Assembly (NCBI RefSeq): GCF_036924515.1
Contig: NZ_JAZHRR010000001.1
Span: forward strand, 4,063,001-4,127,000
Source of the DNA: Bradyrhizobium sp. AZCC 1610
GTDB lineage: Bacteria; Pseudomonadota; Alphaproteobacteria; Rhizobiales; Xanthobacteraceae
Length of the DNA: 64,000 bases
Reading direction: 5' to 3'
Each line of letters begins with the position of its first letter. Positions within the stretch are counted from its first letter, which is position 1. The position numbers and the translations under genes were made by a program. Positions 17,119-26,722 of the stretch are shown piece after piece. The notes beneath the pieces were generated by a model. That model worked only from the letters and a program-made list of their open reading frames with translations, was not told the origin of the DNA and did no database searches.

Positions 17119-18375
17119 ATGCCGCGCCGCGCCATGCCGTTCCCCTTGCCGCTGCGATGGCATTGGGTGGCGATGGCTGCGCTGGTTGTGCCGCTGTCCT
17201 TTGCCCTGGTTCAATGCGGCAAGGCGCCGAACGCCGACATGCTGGCGGCGAACACGGAAGGCGCAAAGTCCCGCGCCAAGTCGCAGGCTGCGGCCGATAC
17301 GTTCGACGACCGGTTTCCGACGCCGCAATTCGCCGACCGTTTCCCGACCGCCCATGAAAGCCTGCCGCAGGTCCAGCGCCAGATCGCGCTCGCGCCGCAA
17401 CCGCGCGCGGTGCGTACCGAGCCCGTGAGGGTGGCGTCGCTGACGCCGACGATGACCCTGCCCCGCACCGAGCGCGAAGAATTGACCACACTGGTCAGCA
17501 TGAAGTCCTCGGCCTTCCCCTATTTCGGCACCAATCCGCGCTCCGAGGAACCGTTCCTCAACATCTCCAAGGGCGACCGCAAAGGCCACCGCAGCCATGG
17601 CGGCCGGGTCTATTGGCAGGACGAGACCTACAACGACAGCCGCGTGCTGGTGCATGTCCCCGAGACGTTCGATGTGAAGAAGCCGGGCGTGATCGTGGTG
17701 TTCTTCCATGGCAACGGCGCGACGCTGGAGCGCGATGTCCGCGACCGCCAACTGGTGCCGCAGCAGATCTCGGATTCAGGCGTCAACGCCGTGCTGCTCG
17801 CCCCCCAAATGGCCGTGAACGCCGCAGACTCCTCGGCCGGCAAGTTCTGGCAGCCGGGCGGCTTCAAGCGCTTCATCGATGAGTCAGCGAGCCACCTCGC
17901 CCGCCTCTACGGCGATCCAAAGTCGGCGCAGGCGTTCGCGAACCTGCCGATCGTGATCGTCGGCTACAGCGGCGGCTTCCTGCCGACCGCCTGGAGCCTC
18001 GAGGTCGGCGGCGTCCCCAACCGGGTCCGCGGCGTGTTTCTGCTCGACGCCGTCTATGGCGAACTCGACAAGTTCGCGTCCTGGATCGAGAAAAACCGCA
18101 GCGGCTTCTTCGTCTCTTCGTATACCCGCTACACCAAGCGGCACGACCAGGAACTGATGCAGATGCTCCGCGACAGGGGCATCGCGGTCACCGAGAGCAT
18201 GGACGGGCCGCTACGGCCCGGCAGCGTCGTGTTCGTGCAGACGCCAGACGGCGTCACCCATCGCGATTACGTCACGCAGGCCTGGACCGAGCATCCGGTC
18301 AAGGACGTGCTGGTCAAGATGGCGGCAACGCCCGCGTTGACCCGGGTCGCGAGCGCGCCGTACGCAAACCGGTAA
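17119..18375 (+). CDS. Lipoprotein with alpha/beta-hydrolase fold
   Basis: Protein of 418 residues from the chosen start. The N-terminus MPRRAMPFPLPLRWHWVAMA leads into a hydrophobic stretch ending in a lipobox FALVQC, so it is probably a lipoprotein. After about 100 low-complexity residues a hydrolase fold begins: GVIVVFFHGNGATLERDV, then VIVGYSGGFLPTAW, where the serine of GYSGG is the likely nucleophile. Starts at 17056 (ATG) and 17026 (TTG) are also in frame. 17119 was preferred because it gives a normal signal-peptide length. The substrate is unknown; esterase-like activity is an inference. Confidence 0.62.
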   Translation: MPRRAMPFPLPLRWHWVAMAALVVPLSFALVQCGKAPNADMLAANTEGAKSRAKSQAAADTFDDRFPTPQFADRFPTAHESLPQVQRQIALAPQPRAVRTEPVRVASLTPTMTLPRTEREELTTLVSMKSSAFPYFGTNPRSEEPFLNISKGDRKGHRSHGGRVYWQDETYNDSRVLVHVPETFDVKKPGVIVVFFHGNGATLERDVRDRQLVPQQISDSGVNAVLLAPQMAVNAADSSAGKFWQPGGFKRFIDESASHLARLYGDPKSAQAFANLPIVIVGYSGGFLPTAWSLEVGGVPNRVRGVFLLDAVYGELDKFASWIEKNRSGFFVSSYTRYTKRHDQELMQMLRDRGIAVTESMDGPLRPGSVVFVQTPDGVTHRDYVTQAWTEHPVKDVLVKMAATPALTRVASAPYANR

Positions 18376-18498
18376 CCGGCCTCTTCGCCGCGGTGTTGCA
18401 GCTGCCCGGCGTCAGCTTCAAGGCCCCGCTCACGCGAATCTCGGATTGAACGCCCTCTCGCACCATCAGGCTCGCGGTGAGATCTTGCTGCATGCAAT

Positions 18499-18518
18499 TG
18501 TTATGTTATAACATTGCA
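18499..18518. promoter_or_regulatory. Zur-type palindrome upstream of the AztD-like gene
   Basis: The core ATGTTATAACAT (18503-18514) is a perfect palindrome with imperfect outer arms, lying 25 bases before the start codon. It matches the alphaproteobacterial zinc-uptake regulator pattern and shares its core with the palindrome before the TonB receptor. Zur with zinc would repress here. Confidence 0.65.
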
Positions 18519-18542
18519 TATTTTCCATCTGACAGGACAGCG

Positions 18543-19760
18543 ATGCGCCGACTTCTTGCTATCGCGATGGTTCTTTGCGGAATGTCCGGCGCAGCCAGCG
18601 ATGCGCACAGCCCCGCCGAACATCGCACCCACGCTGCGGGCACCGCGCAGGCTTTTCGGCTCGTGGTTGCCGATGCCAAGGCGGCGGCACTCAAGATCTT
18701 TGATCTCGAAAACGGTCAATTGCTTGCCGCACTGCCCCTGGCCAGTCCGGCGCGCCTCCACGCGGGAGCCTCTGGCCGTTATGCGTATGCCGTGCAGCCC
18801 GAAGCGGATGAAGTCGCTGTCATCGACACCGGCATTGAGCTCGGGAGCCACGGCGATCATGCCGACATAAAGATTTCCGCTCCCGCGCTTTTGTCTTCCC
18901 GGCTTCGCGGCTTGCGCCCTTCGCATCTCACACACGACAACGTCCGCGTTGCCGTGTTTTTCGATGGCGACGGAACAGCCCAGATTTTCAACGAGCAAGA
19001 TTTCGTCGCGGGCCGCATGGAACGCGTTCAGCGTGCCGAAACCGGCATCAAGCATCACGGCGTGGCCGTTCCGGTTGCAAGGCGTTTGGCCGTCACCATT
19101 CCACCCGCAGGTGAAGGCCTTCCGGATGCGATCGAGCTCCGCAGCGAGGACAGCCCAAACCCGCACCGGATTGAATGCCCAAGCTTGCACGGCGAAGCGG
19201 CGACGAGCCGCTTCGTCGTGTTCGGGTGTGCGGATGGCGTTGCGATCTTCGAGATGGCACGCAACGGCGTCGTCAGTCGCCAACTCCCCTATCCAGCTTC
19301 GCTGCCGCCTGGACGCATGATCCGCCGCATGACCGGCGCAACCGGATTTACATTCGTTGCCGGTGATTTCGGTGTCGACGGCATGGTCATCGTCGATCCT
19401 TCTGCTGCGGATGGGGACTTCCACTTCATCGCTCTGCCGGCGCGCAGGATGGACTTCAACCTCCATCCGGAGTCGGGAGACCGGCTCTTCGTCATCATTG
19501 AGGATGGTACCCTTCTCAGCATCAACCCGTTGACCGGCACGACCGAAGCCCAAACACGCGTTACCGAGCGCTATGCGATGGATCAGAGCACCGTCCGCCC
19601 GCGGATCGCTTCCATCGGCCCGTATGTCGCCGTCTCCGACCCGCGTACGGGCGAAGTGGCAATTCTCGACGCAGTAACCCTCACCGCGCGACAGCGTATC
19701 AAGGTGGGGGGCGTCCCTTCGAACCTGCTTGCGATCGGAGGGGATGGCGTGAGCCATTGA
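18543..19760 (+). CDS. aztD: AztD-like periplasmic zinc metallochaperone, beta-propeller
   Basis: A 405-residue exported protein with a signal peptide (MRRLLAIAMVLCGMSGAAS) followed by a His-containing stretch (DAHSPAEHRTHAAG). The body is made of repeating blade-like segments, such as RLVVADAKAAALKIFDLENG and DTGIELGSHGDHADIKISAP, as in AztD of Paracoccus. AztD carries zinc to the AztC binding protein of an ABC importer. The N-terminal histidine cluster is shorter than in described AztD. AGGACAG precedes the ATG. A Zur-type palindrome lies 25 bases upstream. No AztABC transporter genes are adjacent. The similarity is judged by eye, so an unrelated beta-propeller remains possible. Confidence 0.6.
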   Translation: MRRLLAIAMVLCGMSGAASDAHSPAEHRTHAAGTAQAFRLVVADAKAAALKIFDLENGQLLAALPLASPARLHAGASGRYAYAVQPEADEVAVIDTGIELGSHGDHADIKISAPALLSSRLRGLRPSHLTHDNVRVAVFFDGDGTAQIFNEQDFVAGRMERVQRAETGIKHHGVAVPVARRLAVTIPPAGEGLPDAIELRSEDSPNPHRIECPSLHGEAATSRFVVFGCADGVAIFEMARNGVVSRQLPYPASLPPGRMIRRMTGATGFTFVAGDFGVDGMVIVDPSAADGDFHFIALPARRMDFNLHPESGDRLFVIIEDGTLLSINPLTGTTEAQTRVTERYAMDQSTVRPRIASIGPYVAVSDPRTGEVAILDAVTLTARQRIKVGGVPSNLLAIGGDGVSH

Positions 19761-19879
19761 ATGATCGGCGCCGTGCGTTCGGATCCGGACACGAACGCTT
19801 GGCCGGCCTTGGGAACCGTGCGCGTCGCAGGCGGCGGAGCACGACGACGCCTGCTGCGAACGAGCATTCCCGGACCTAC

Positions 19880-22216
19880 CTACCACCGCGTACGGAGTGA
19901 AAGCTCGAAGGTCCGCGGCACGCCAAGAATGACGTAGTTCGCGTCCGTGGCCCACGCTGCATAGACCGCGTCGGTGATATTGCGCACGCGGAACGTCAGG
20001 TCGGCGTTTTGCGCAAAACGGTAGGTGGCAAAAACATCCGCGATGGTGGCAGACGGCAACGTCACCAGGTTGGCATCGTCAGCCTTGATGGAGGCCTTGT
20101 GATTGATCCACCCGCCGACCGCCCAATTTGCGAACGGCTGCCACGTGGCACCAAAGTTCGCCACGACCTGCGGCACATTCGGCGGCGTATTACCCGTGTA
20201 GTTCGCGGCCGTACTGGTTCGATATTCGTCATACCGGGCATCCACGTAGGCAAAGTTCGCCTCGATACGCAAAGTCTCCAACGGGCGGTAACTGCCGGAA
20301 ATCTCAAAGCCGCGGGATGACTGCTTGCCCACCTGAACCGTGAATCCCGTCAGCGGATCGGTCGAGGGGATATCGGTCTTTTCGATGTCATAGACGGCCG
20401 CCAACAGCTCGCCTCGTCCGTTCGCGAAGGCGTGTTTGATACCGCCTTCCACCTGACGCGCATTGGTGAGGCTGAAGGGGGTATCGGTGACGCCCAATGT
20501 GAACAGAGCAAAGCGCGGCTCAACCGCAGTTGCATATTGCGCGTAGAGCGTCGTGTCGGCGCGAATGTCCCACAGTGCACCCATGCGATAGGTGCTGGGT
20601 TCGAACGTCTTGCTGTAGAGCTGGTTCGTCGGCTTCCGATTGTAGTCCACCTCCATCTGATCGACCCGAAACCCGCCAACGATTTTGATCCCTTTGAGCA
20701 CTTCCAGGCGCGCCTCGCCGAAAACCGCCTTCTGCGTCAGATCCGCGCGCACGTTTTGCGTCCGCGCAGTGCCTCGCGTGAAGAAGTCTGTCGGTGCGGG
20801 ATTGTAGGGATCGACGAGTTGAAGCGATGTCACCTCGTTGCGCGGACTGTCCCATCGCGTGCTTGCAACCTCGACACCCATCACCGTCGACAGCGGCATC
20901 GCTCCCAAGCTGCCGTTCCAGTTCACGTCGAAACGATCGCCAACGAAGCGGTGGTCGTAGCCGAGATTCTCCCACGTTTGCCGGCAGACCTGGTCCGTAC
21001 CGGTGTTGTTGAGGAGGTTCTGCCCGCGGAAAGAGCAGGTGCCGCCAGCGGGAATATAGGTAAAGCGGTACGTGTTGATCCAATCGCGATCGGATTGATA
21101 GGACCAGAAGCGATTGCGGATCTTTAGCTCCTCGGTGTCATACGTCGTGTTCCAGCGCAGCCACAGCACACTGTCGTCGTATTTGTTGTTCGGCAGGTTG
21201 TTGTAGTTGACCTCGCGGAGATCGGAACGGATTTGCCCTCGCACCAGGGGCGTGCCCCAATACGCGTTCTCGATTTTCGATTTCATGTAGTCAAAATCGA
21301 CGGTCGATGACAATTGCGGCGTCACGTCCCAGCGCAAGGCGCCTGCGACGTTGCCGTATCTGACCTGGTTATCGTCGACCGGGCCGTTGTATCCGTTGAC
21401 GACGCCGTCGAGCCGATAGGAGAAGCCGTTCCCCAACGGACCTCCCTTTCCCACGGCCTGGCGGACGCCTTCGCGAGTAGTGAGCGAGGAGATTGTTTCG
21501 AACGGCTCATTGACCCCGCTCGGTTGCTTGCGAACGAGATTGACGGCGCCGCCGATGGCGCCTTCACCGTAAAGCACCGACGCCGGTCCGCGCAGCACGT
21601 CTACCCTATCGAAAATAAAACTGTCATAGTTGCGCGTGCTGATCGTGGTGTTGGTGACACGGATTCCGTCATAGAGCACCGCGACGCCGTTCTCGGTGAA
21701 CCCCCGCGTCGATGCGACGCCGGCAGCTCCTGGCCGGACGGCGGACGTGAAGCCGGTCAGGCCTTGAAGGGCGTCCACCCAACTGGTCTTGCCTCGCTCC
21801 TGCATCGTCGCCTGATTGATGCTCTCCACGCTGGCGGGGATGTCGCGAGCCGTGCCCGGCAGTCGCGATCCGGTCGTATTGGGTACGTTGAGATCGGTCG
21901 TCGAACGGATGTGGTCGCGCGGCAGGCCTCCCGGCCATCCATCAATTGGGCCTTGCGGCGCTCGATCCGCGCCGGTCTGCGCCTGGCGCGCGCTGGACGC
22001 AGCCCGCATCTGCAAGCGCTTGCTGGTTCGCTGCTTTTGCTTGGTGGCTGGCCGTCCTTCCACCGTAATCGCAGGCAGGACAGCCTGAGGGACGGTTTGA
22101 GCAATGGCGGGGCGTGCACCGCCCGCGGCAAAGGATGCTGCGGCCAGAACTGCCAAGAACCGCGTTCGGCGTCCGATCCGCCTCCTGATTCCATACCAAT
22201 CGCCAATCTTTTCCAT
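19880..22216 (-). CDS. TonB-dependent receptor, siderophore-receptor type, Zur-linked
   Basis: A 778-residue outer-membrane receptor. Signal peptide to about residue 40 (GGARPAIAQ), TonB box near residues 50-54 (ITVEG), a plug domain with the VDVLRGPASVLYGEGAIGGA signature, and a 22-strand-type barrel ending in a terminal aromatic (FELSLRTRW). Overall it resembles ferric-siderophore receptors of the FhuA/FhuE kind. A perfect 18-bp Zur-type palindrome 25 bases before the start argues for zinc-responsive control, so the cargo may be a zinc-metallophore complex rather than iron. It converges on the AztD-like gene, whose promoter has the same palindrome core. Confidence 0.85.
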   Translation of the reverse strand: MEKIGDWYGIRRRIGRRTRFLAVLAAASFAAGGARPAIAQTVPQAVLPAITVEGRPATKQKQRTSKRLQMRAASSARQAQTGADRAPQGPIDGWPGGLPRDHIRSTTDLNVPNTTGSRLPGTARDIPASVESINQATMQERGKTSWVDALQGLTGFTSAVRPGAAGVASTRGFTENGVAVLYDGIRVTNTTISTRNYDSFIFDRVDVLRGPASVLYGEGAIGGAVNLVRKQPSGVNEPFETISSLTTREGVRQAVGKGGPLGNGFSYRLDGVVNGYNGPVDDNQVRYGNVAGALRWDVTPQLSSTVDFDYMKSKIENAYWGTPLVRGQIRSDLREVNYNNLPNNKYDDSVLWLRWNTTYDTEELKIRNRFWSYQSDRDWINTYRFTYIPAGGTCSFRGQNLLNNTGTDQVCRQTWENLGYDHRFVGDRFDVNWNGSLGAMPLSTVMGVEVASTRWDSPRNEVTSLQLVDPYNPAPTDFFTRGTARTQNVRADLTQKAVFGEARLEVLKGIKIVGGFRVDQMEVDYNRKPTNQLYSKTFEPSTYRMGALWDIRADTTLYAQYATAVEPRFALFTLGVTDTPFSLTNARQVEGGIKHAFANGRGELLAAVYDIEKTDIPSTDPLTGFTVQVGKQSSRGFEISGSYRPLETLRIEANFAYVDARYDEYRTSTAANYTGNTPPNVPQVVANFGATWQPFANWAVGGWINHKASIKADDANLVTLPSATIADVFATYRFAQNADLTFRVRNITDAVYAAWATDANYVILGVPRTFELSLRTRW

Positions 22217-22240
22217 TACTTACAGCCCCACGTCCCAATC

Positions 22241-22258
22241 GTAATGTTATAACATTAC
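22241..22258. promoter_or_regulatory. Perfect Zur-type palindrome upstream of the TonB receptor
   Basis: GTAATGTTATAACATTAC is an 18-bp perfect palindrome in the 86-base gap between the MFS gene and the receptor. It matches the known alphaproteobacterial Zur box pattern and shares the 12-base core of the site at 18499. Its position just before the receptor start suits repression by zinc-loaded Zur. Confidence 0.75.
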
Positions 22259-22302
22259 CTTTATGGAACCCGCGTGGGGATGTCAAAAGTCTTCGGCCGG
22301 GA

Positions 22303-23499
22303 TCAGCGCGGTGCGCTTCCTTGGACCTTGGTCGGCTTGGTTAGAATCACCGTCACCAGCGCAAGCACGACGAAGGCCGTCCCGACATAGCCCGCGGCGT
22401 AGAGGAGATCGTTCGCGTATAGAAAACCGCCGATCGCCGATCCCACCGCCTGCCCAACATAGAGGACCGATGTGTTGAGCGACACCGATGCGGATGCCAG
22501 CGAAGGTGCCGCACCGACCAGCCGCACCTGCTGCATCGAATTGGTGGAAGCAAATCCAATCCCCCAGATCGCAACGGACACGGCCATCAACGGATATATC
22601 CCGGCACTCAACGCCCAGCCGGCGAGGCCTGCCAGCAATACCGAGGTGAACAGAAGCGAGGTCTTCCAGGCGCCCCAGGAATCAACGATGCGGGTTCCGA
22701 TCGCCGTGCCGACGACGCCGCACACGCCATAGACGGCGAACACCAGCCCGATCGCATCAGGCCCCGCGCCCGTCAGCCTCGCCAGCAGCGGACCCATGAA
22801 GGTGAACACTACGAACTGGCCGGACATCTGCAGCGTGGTAATCGACAGCAACAGCACGATCAGCCGGTTGCGGCCAATAGCGGCCCATGTCTTGAGGTCG
22901 ACCGGCGCGCCCATCAGCCCGCGCGGCAGGCGCCAGGCCAGAAGGAGGATACTCACGCAACCCATCAGGCCGATGCTGCCATAGGCCGCGCGCCAGCCAT
23001 ATCGGCTGGCGATGAAGGTGATCAGCGGCAGCCCGACCGCCGCCGCCAGCGACCAGCCGAGAAAGATATAGGCGATGGTGCTGCCGCGCTTTTGCTCCGG
23101 CACGATCAGCGCGGCTGTCCCGGCCGCCTGCGGCGTATAGAGCGCGCCGACCGCGAGCATGACCAGACGGATGATGAGCAGGCTGGTGTAGTCGGGCGCC
23201 AGGGCGGAAGCGAAGTTGGTAACGGCGAGCACCGCGAGCGTCACTGTGAGCAAGGTGCGGCGCTCGATCCTGGAAGTCAGCCACGCCGTAACCGGTGAAC
23301 CGACGCAGAGCATGATCGCGCCGAAAGTAATCAGAAGACCCGCAGTGCGAATGCTGACGTCAAGACCGGAAGATAACTCGCCGAGCATGCCCGCCGGCGC
23401 CAGCACCGAGCAGCCGGTGACGACATTGCCAAGCATCAATGCGGTGGGTGCGAAGCGGCGTTCGGTATAGACGGGCACGAGCACATGTTTCATGCACAT
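22303..23499 (-). CDS. MFS transporter, DHA1-like
   Basis: A 398-residue inner-membrane transporter with 12 hydrophobic segments. The motif-A region GAIMLCVGSPVTAWLTSRIERR between segments 2 and 3 and a WRAAYGSIGLMG stretch are typical of drug/sugar/metabolite exporters of the AraJ/PbuE kind. Two in-frame ATGs lie at 23499 and 23493; an ACATGCATGT palindrome overlaps them and no clear Shine-Dalgarno site is seen. It is upstream of the TonB receptor on the same strand, but the Zur palindrome lies after it, so co-regulation is unproven. It might export a metallophore, as MFS exporters such as CntE do, but no biosynthetic genes are here. Confidence 0.8.
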   Translation of the reverse strand: MCMKHVLVPVYTERRFAPTALMLGNVVTGCSVLAPAGMLGELSSGLDVSIRTAGLLITFGAIMLCVGSPVTAWLTSRIERRTLLTVTLAVLAVTNFASALAPDYTSLLIIRLVMLAVGALYTPQAAGTAALIVPEQKRGSTIAYIFLGWSLAAAVGLPLITFIASRYGWRAAYGSIGLMGCVSILLLAWRLPRGLMGAPVDLKTWAAIGRNRLIVLLLSITTLQMSGQFVVFTFMGPLLARLTGAGPDAIGLVFAVYGVCGVVGTAIGTRIVDSWGAWKTSLLFTSVLLAGLAGWALSAGIYPLMAVSVAIWGIGFASTNSMQQVRLVGAAPSLASASVSLNTSVLYVGQAVGSAIGGFLYANDLLYAAGYVGTAFVVLALVTVILTKPTKVQGSAPR

Positions 23500-23797
23500 G
23501 CATGTACGCGGCGGGCTGCGTCAAGAAAAGGACGCGATGTCGGACTATTTGTCATCGCTGTCATGAGATTTATTAATTTGACGCCGCTGATGTCTCGCGG
23601 GCTCTGCGCGCATTGTCGGGCTATGAAGAAGCAATCCGGCTTTCCGGGGCAATGAGGCCCCGGATATAGCGCCCGCGGCTGCTTCCATCACGCCCTGTTT
23701 AGCAAATTGCCCGATTGCAGGAGCCGAATCCCCTGCTATACCGCTGCTTTCCCGCTTACCTGCGCTCGTTCGCAGGAGTGAGCTTTAGGAGATCGAC

Positions 23798-25846
23798 ATG
23801 CCTGACAGCAATTCCCCCGCATCCGGATTCCAGTTTGGCCTTGCCAATTTGAAACCGGCCGAGCCCCTGGAAAAGATCACCCTCACCTTCCCGGACGGCG
23901 CGAAACGCGAATACCCCAGGGACATCACCGGGCTCGACATCGCCAAGGGCATCTCGCCCTCGCTCGCCAAACGCACGGTGGCGATGGCGCTCGACGGGGT
24001 CGTCGCCGACCTCAACGATCCGATCTCGGGCGATGCGAAGATCGAGCTCATCAACCGCGAGGATGCGCGCGCGCTGGAACTGATCCGGCATGACTGCGCG
24101 CATGTGCTCGCCGAAGCGGTGCAGTCGCTGTGGCCGGGCACGCAGGTCACCATCGGCCCGGTGATCGAGAACGGCTTCTATTACGACTTCTTCCGCAACG
24201 AGCCGTTCACGCCGGAAGATTTTGCGGCAATCGAAAAGAAGATGCGTGAGATCATCGCGCGCGACAAACCCTTCACCAAGGAAGTGTGGGACCGCGAGAA
24301 GACCAAACAGGTGTTCCGCGACAAGGGCGAAGCCTTCAAGGTCGAGCTGGTCGACACCATTCCCGGCGACGAGCCGATCAAGATCTATTTCCAGGGCGAC
24401 TGGTTCGACCTCTGCCGTGGTCCGCATATGAGTTCTACCGGCAAGGTCGGTAACGCGTTCAAGCTGATGAAGGTGGCGGGCGCCTATTGGCGCGGCGATT
24501 CGAACAACCCGATGCTGACGCGCATCTACGGCACGGCGTTTGCCAGGCAGGAAGAGCTCGACGCTTACCTGAAGCAGATCGAGGAAGCCGAGAAGCGCGA
24601 TCACCGCAAGCTCGGCCGCGAGCTCGACCTGTTCCACTTCCAGGAGGAAGGCCCCGGCGTGGTGTTCTGGCACCCGAAGGGCTGGACGGTGTTCCAGGCG
24701 CTGATCGCCTATATGCGCCGCCGCCTGACCGGCGATTACAGTGAGGTCAACGCGCCGCAGATCCTCGACAAGGCGCTGTGGGAAACTTCAGGCCATTGGG
24801 ACTGGTACCGCGAAAACATGTTCGCGGCGCAGTCGGCCGGCGACGAGGCCGAGGACAAGCGCTGGTTTGCGCTCAAGCCAATGAACTGTCCGGGCCACGT
24901 GCAGATCTTCAAGCATGGCTTGAAGAGCTACCGCGACCTGCCCCTGCGTCTTGCCGAGTTCGGCGTGGTGCATCGCTACGAGCCGTCGGGCGCCATGCAC
25001 GGTCTGATGCGCGTGCGCGGCTTTACGCAGGACGACGCGCATGTCTTCTGCACCGAGGCCCAGCTTGCCGACGAGTGTCTGAAAATCAACGATCTGATCC
25101 TGTCGACCTACGCGGATTTCGGCTTCGAGGGTGAGCTCACGATAAAACTCTCGACCAAGCCGGACAAGCGCGTTGGTACCGACGAGATGTGGGACCATGC
25201 CGAGCGGGTGATGGCGACCGTGCTCCAGGAGATCAAGACGAACAGCCACAATCAGAGCATCAAGACTGCGATCAATCCCGGCGAAGGCGCGTTCTACGGA
25301 CCGAAGTTCGAATATGTGCTGCGCGACGCCATCGGCCGCGACTGGCAATGCGGCACCACGCAGGTCGACTTCAACCTGCCCGAGCGTTTCGGCGCATTCT
25401 ATATCGACGCCGACGGCTCCAAGAAGACGCCGGTGATGGTGCACCGTGCGATCTGCGGCTCGATGGAACGCTTCATCGGTATCCTGATCGAGCATTTTGC
25501 CGGCAGCTTCCCACTCTGGCTCGCGCCGACCCAGGTGGTGGTCACGACGATCACCTCCGAAGGCGACGAATACGCCAAGGTGGTTGCAGCTGCCGCGCGG
25601 CGCGCCGGGCTGCGCGTCGAGATCGACCTGCGCAACGAGAAGATCAACTACAAGGTCCGCGAGCACTCGCTGGCGAAGATCCCTGCCCTGCTCGTCGTCG
25701 GCAAGAAGGAGGCCGAGACCCACTCGGTCTCGATCCGCCGGCTCGGCAGCGATGGGCAGAAGGTCATGCCGACCGACGAGGCGCTGGCCGCCCTCGTCGA
25801 GGAAGCGACCCCGCCGGACGTGAAGCGGGCGCGGGCGGCGGCCTAG
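23798..25846 (+). CDS. thrS: Threonyl-tRNA synthetase
   Basis: Charges tRNA-Thr. The 682-residue protein has a TGS domain at about 25-85, the second additional (editing) domain with [13 protein letters not shown], and the class II core with [13 protein letters not shown] (zinc ligand Cys), [18 protein letters not shown] and [15 protein letters not shown], then an anticodon-binding domain ([18 protein letters not shown]). About 20 polar residues precede the TGS domain. The ATG follows TTTAGGAGATCGAC, a strong site. A small hairpin (CCTGCG/CGCAGG) lies 40 bases upstream. Its stop overlaps the last bases of the opposing higA gene. Confidence 0.95.
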   Translation: MPDSNSPASGFQFGLANLKPAEPLEKITLTFPDGAKREYPRDITGLDIAKGISPSLAKRTVAMALDGVVADLNDPISGDAKIELINREDARALELIRHDCAHVLAEAVQSLWPGTQVTIGPVIENGFYYDFFRNEPFTPEDFAAIEKKMREIIARDKPFTKEVWDREKTKQVFRDKGEAFKVELVDTIPGDEPIKIYFQGDWFDLCRGPHMSSTGKVGNAFKLMKVAGAYWRGDSNNPMLTRIYGTAFARQEELDAYLKQIEEAEKRDHRKLGRELDLFHFQEEGPGVVFWHPKGWTVFQALIAYMRRRLTGDYSEVNAPQILDKALWETSGHWDWYRENMFAAQSAGDEAEDKRWFALKPMNCPGHVQIFKHGLKSYRDLPLRLAEFGVVHRYEPSGAMHGLMRVRGFTQDDAHVFCTEAQLADECLKINDLILSTYADFGFEGELTIKLSTKPDKRVGTDEMWDHAERVMATVLQEIKTNSHNQSIKTAINPGEGAFYGPKFEYVLRDAIGRDWQCGTTQVDFNLPERFGAFYIDADGSKKTPVMVHRAICGSMERFIGILIEHFAGSFPLWLAPTQVVVTTITSEGDEYAKVVAAAARRAGLRVEIDLRNEKINYKVREHSLAKIPALLVVGKKEAETHSVSIRRLGSDGQKVMPTDEALAALVEEATPPDVKRARAAA

Positions 25847-26214
25847 GCAGCCTTGTTCTGCCCGATCTTGATGAGGGACTCGGCTGGAATGCCGAGCCCC
25901 TCATGCAGTCGCCGAATCATATTGAGCGTCAACTCGCGTCGGCGATTGAGTACTTCGTGCACTCGGTTTCGGCTGCCGATAAACGGGATGAGATCGCGCG
26001 GCTGCAATCCGCTCTGTTCCATGTGATACCTGATCGCCTCCACCGGGTCCGGCAGATCGAGCCTGTAATGTTTGCGCTCCCATGCCTCCACAAGCGTGAC
26101 TAGTACGTCGAGCCGATCTCCCTCGGGCGAGTTGCGGCGGGCACTCATCAATCCTTCGATTTCCTTGAGAACCCGGCGATAGTCACGATTGGATTTGATC
26201 GGTGCGATATTCAT
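25843..26214 (-). CDS. higA: HigA-type antitoxin, helix-turn-helix
   Basis: A 123-residue antitoxin. The C-terminal XRE-like helix-turn-helix is at about residues 70-115 ([20 protein letters not shown], then [19 protein letters not shown]). The N-terminal half would bind and neutralise the toxin. It begins 9 bases after the higB stop, so the order is toxin first, as in HigBA systems. Its stop overlaps the thrS stop by four bases on the opposite strand. HigA proteins normally repress their own promoter, which would lie upstream of higB. Confidence 0.85.
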   Translation of the reverse strand: MNIAPIKSNRDYRRVLKEIEGLMSARRNSPEGDRLDVLVTLVEAWERKHYRLDLPDPVEAIRYHMEQSGLQPRDLIPFIGSRNRVHEVLNRRRELTLNMIRRLHEGLGIPAESLIKIGQNKAA

Positions 26215-26223
26215 GACTGAACC

Positions 26224-26526
26224 TCAAACGCTCTGCGCATCGATTGCATCGTATTGCCGATGCGTCCCGATAAACCTGATATAGACCACGCGATAGGGAT
26301 AGTTGATCCACACAACGATGCGATACTTATTGCCGGCGATATTGAAGACCGCACGACCGTCCTTGAGAATACTGGCGCTGCGGATGTCTCGCTTGACGTC
26401 CGCCGGCTTTGCCCAGTCCGCCTGCCTCACCTGTCGAAACCAGGCCATCACCGGCTCGTGGGCATCGCTTACGCCCTGGCCGCGACTAAGAAAAGCCTTG
26501 ATCGTGCTGAGCGCTATCACCCTCAC
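26224..26526 (-). CDS. higB: HigB-type mRNA interferase toxin
   Basis: A 100-residue RelE-superfamily toxin, probably a ribosome-dependent mRNA endonuclease. Features include VIALSTIKAFL at the N-terminus, a DWAKPADVKRDI loop, GRAVFNIAGNKYRIVVWINY strands with the conserved basic residue, and a C-terminal YIRFIGTHRQYDAID tail with the family histidine. Size and gene order (toxin then antitoxin) match HigBA of the HigB2 type. The AT-richer 200 bases upstream would hold the autoregulated promoter. Confidence 0.85.
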   Translation of the reverse strand: MRVIALSTIKAFLSRGQGVSDAHEPVMAWFRQVRQADWAKPADVKRDIRSASILKDGRAVFNIAGNKYRIVVWINYPYRVVYIRFIGTHRQYDAIDAQSV

Positions 26527-26722
26527 AGCGCCAACCTAGCATAGTCCCACTTTGGGACCAAGACTTTTATCATGAGCTGAGCTCGGCGGCCGCTGGACGT
26601 AACGAGCATGACGCCGGGACCGAGACCTGATCATAATCCGTCTAAAACGGCTTTTGCCGGCTTCGTCGATACCCTATCTTCGTGTTAGGCAATCCCCCAA
26701 TCCCGTCCGATGAGAGACCCTT

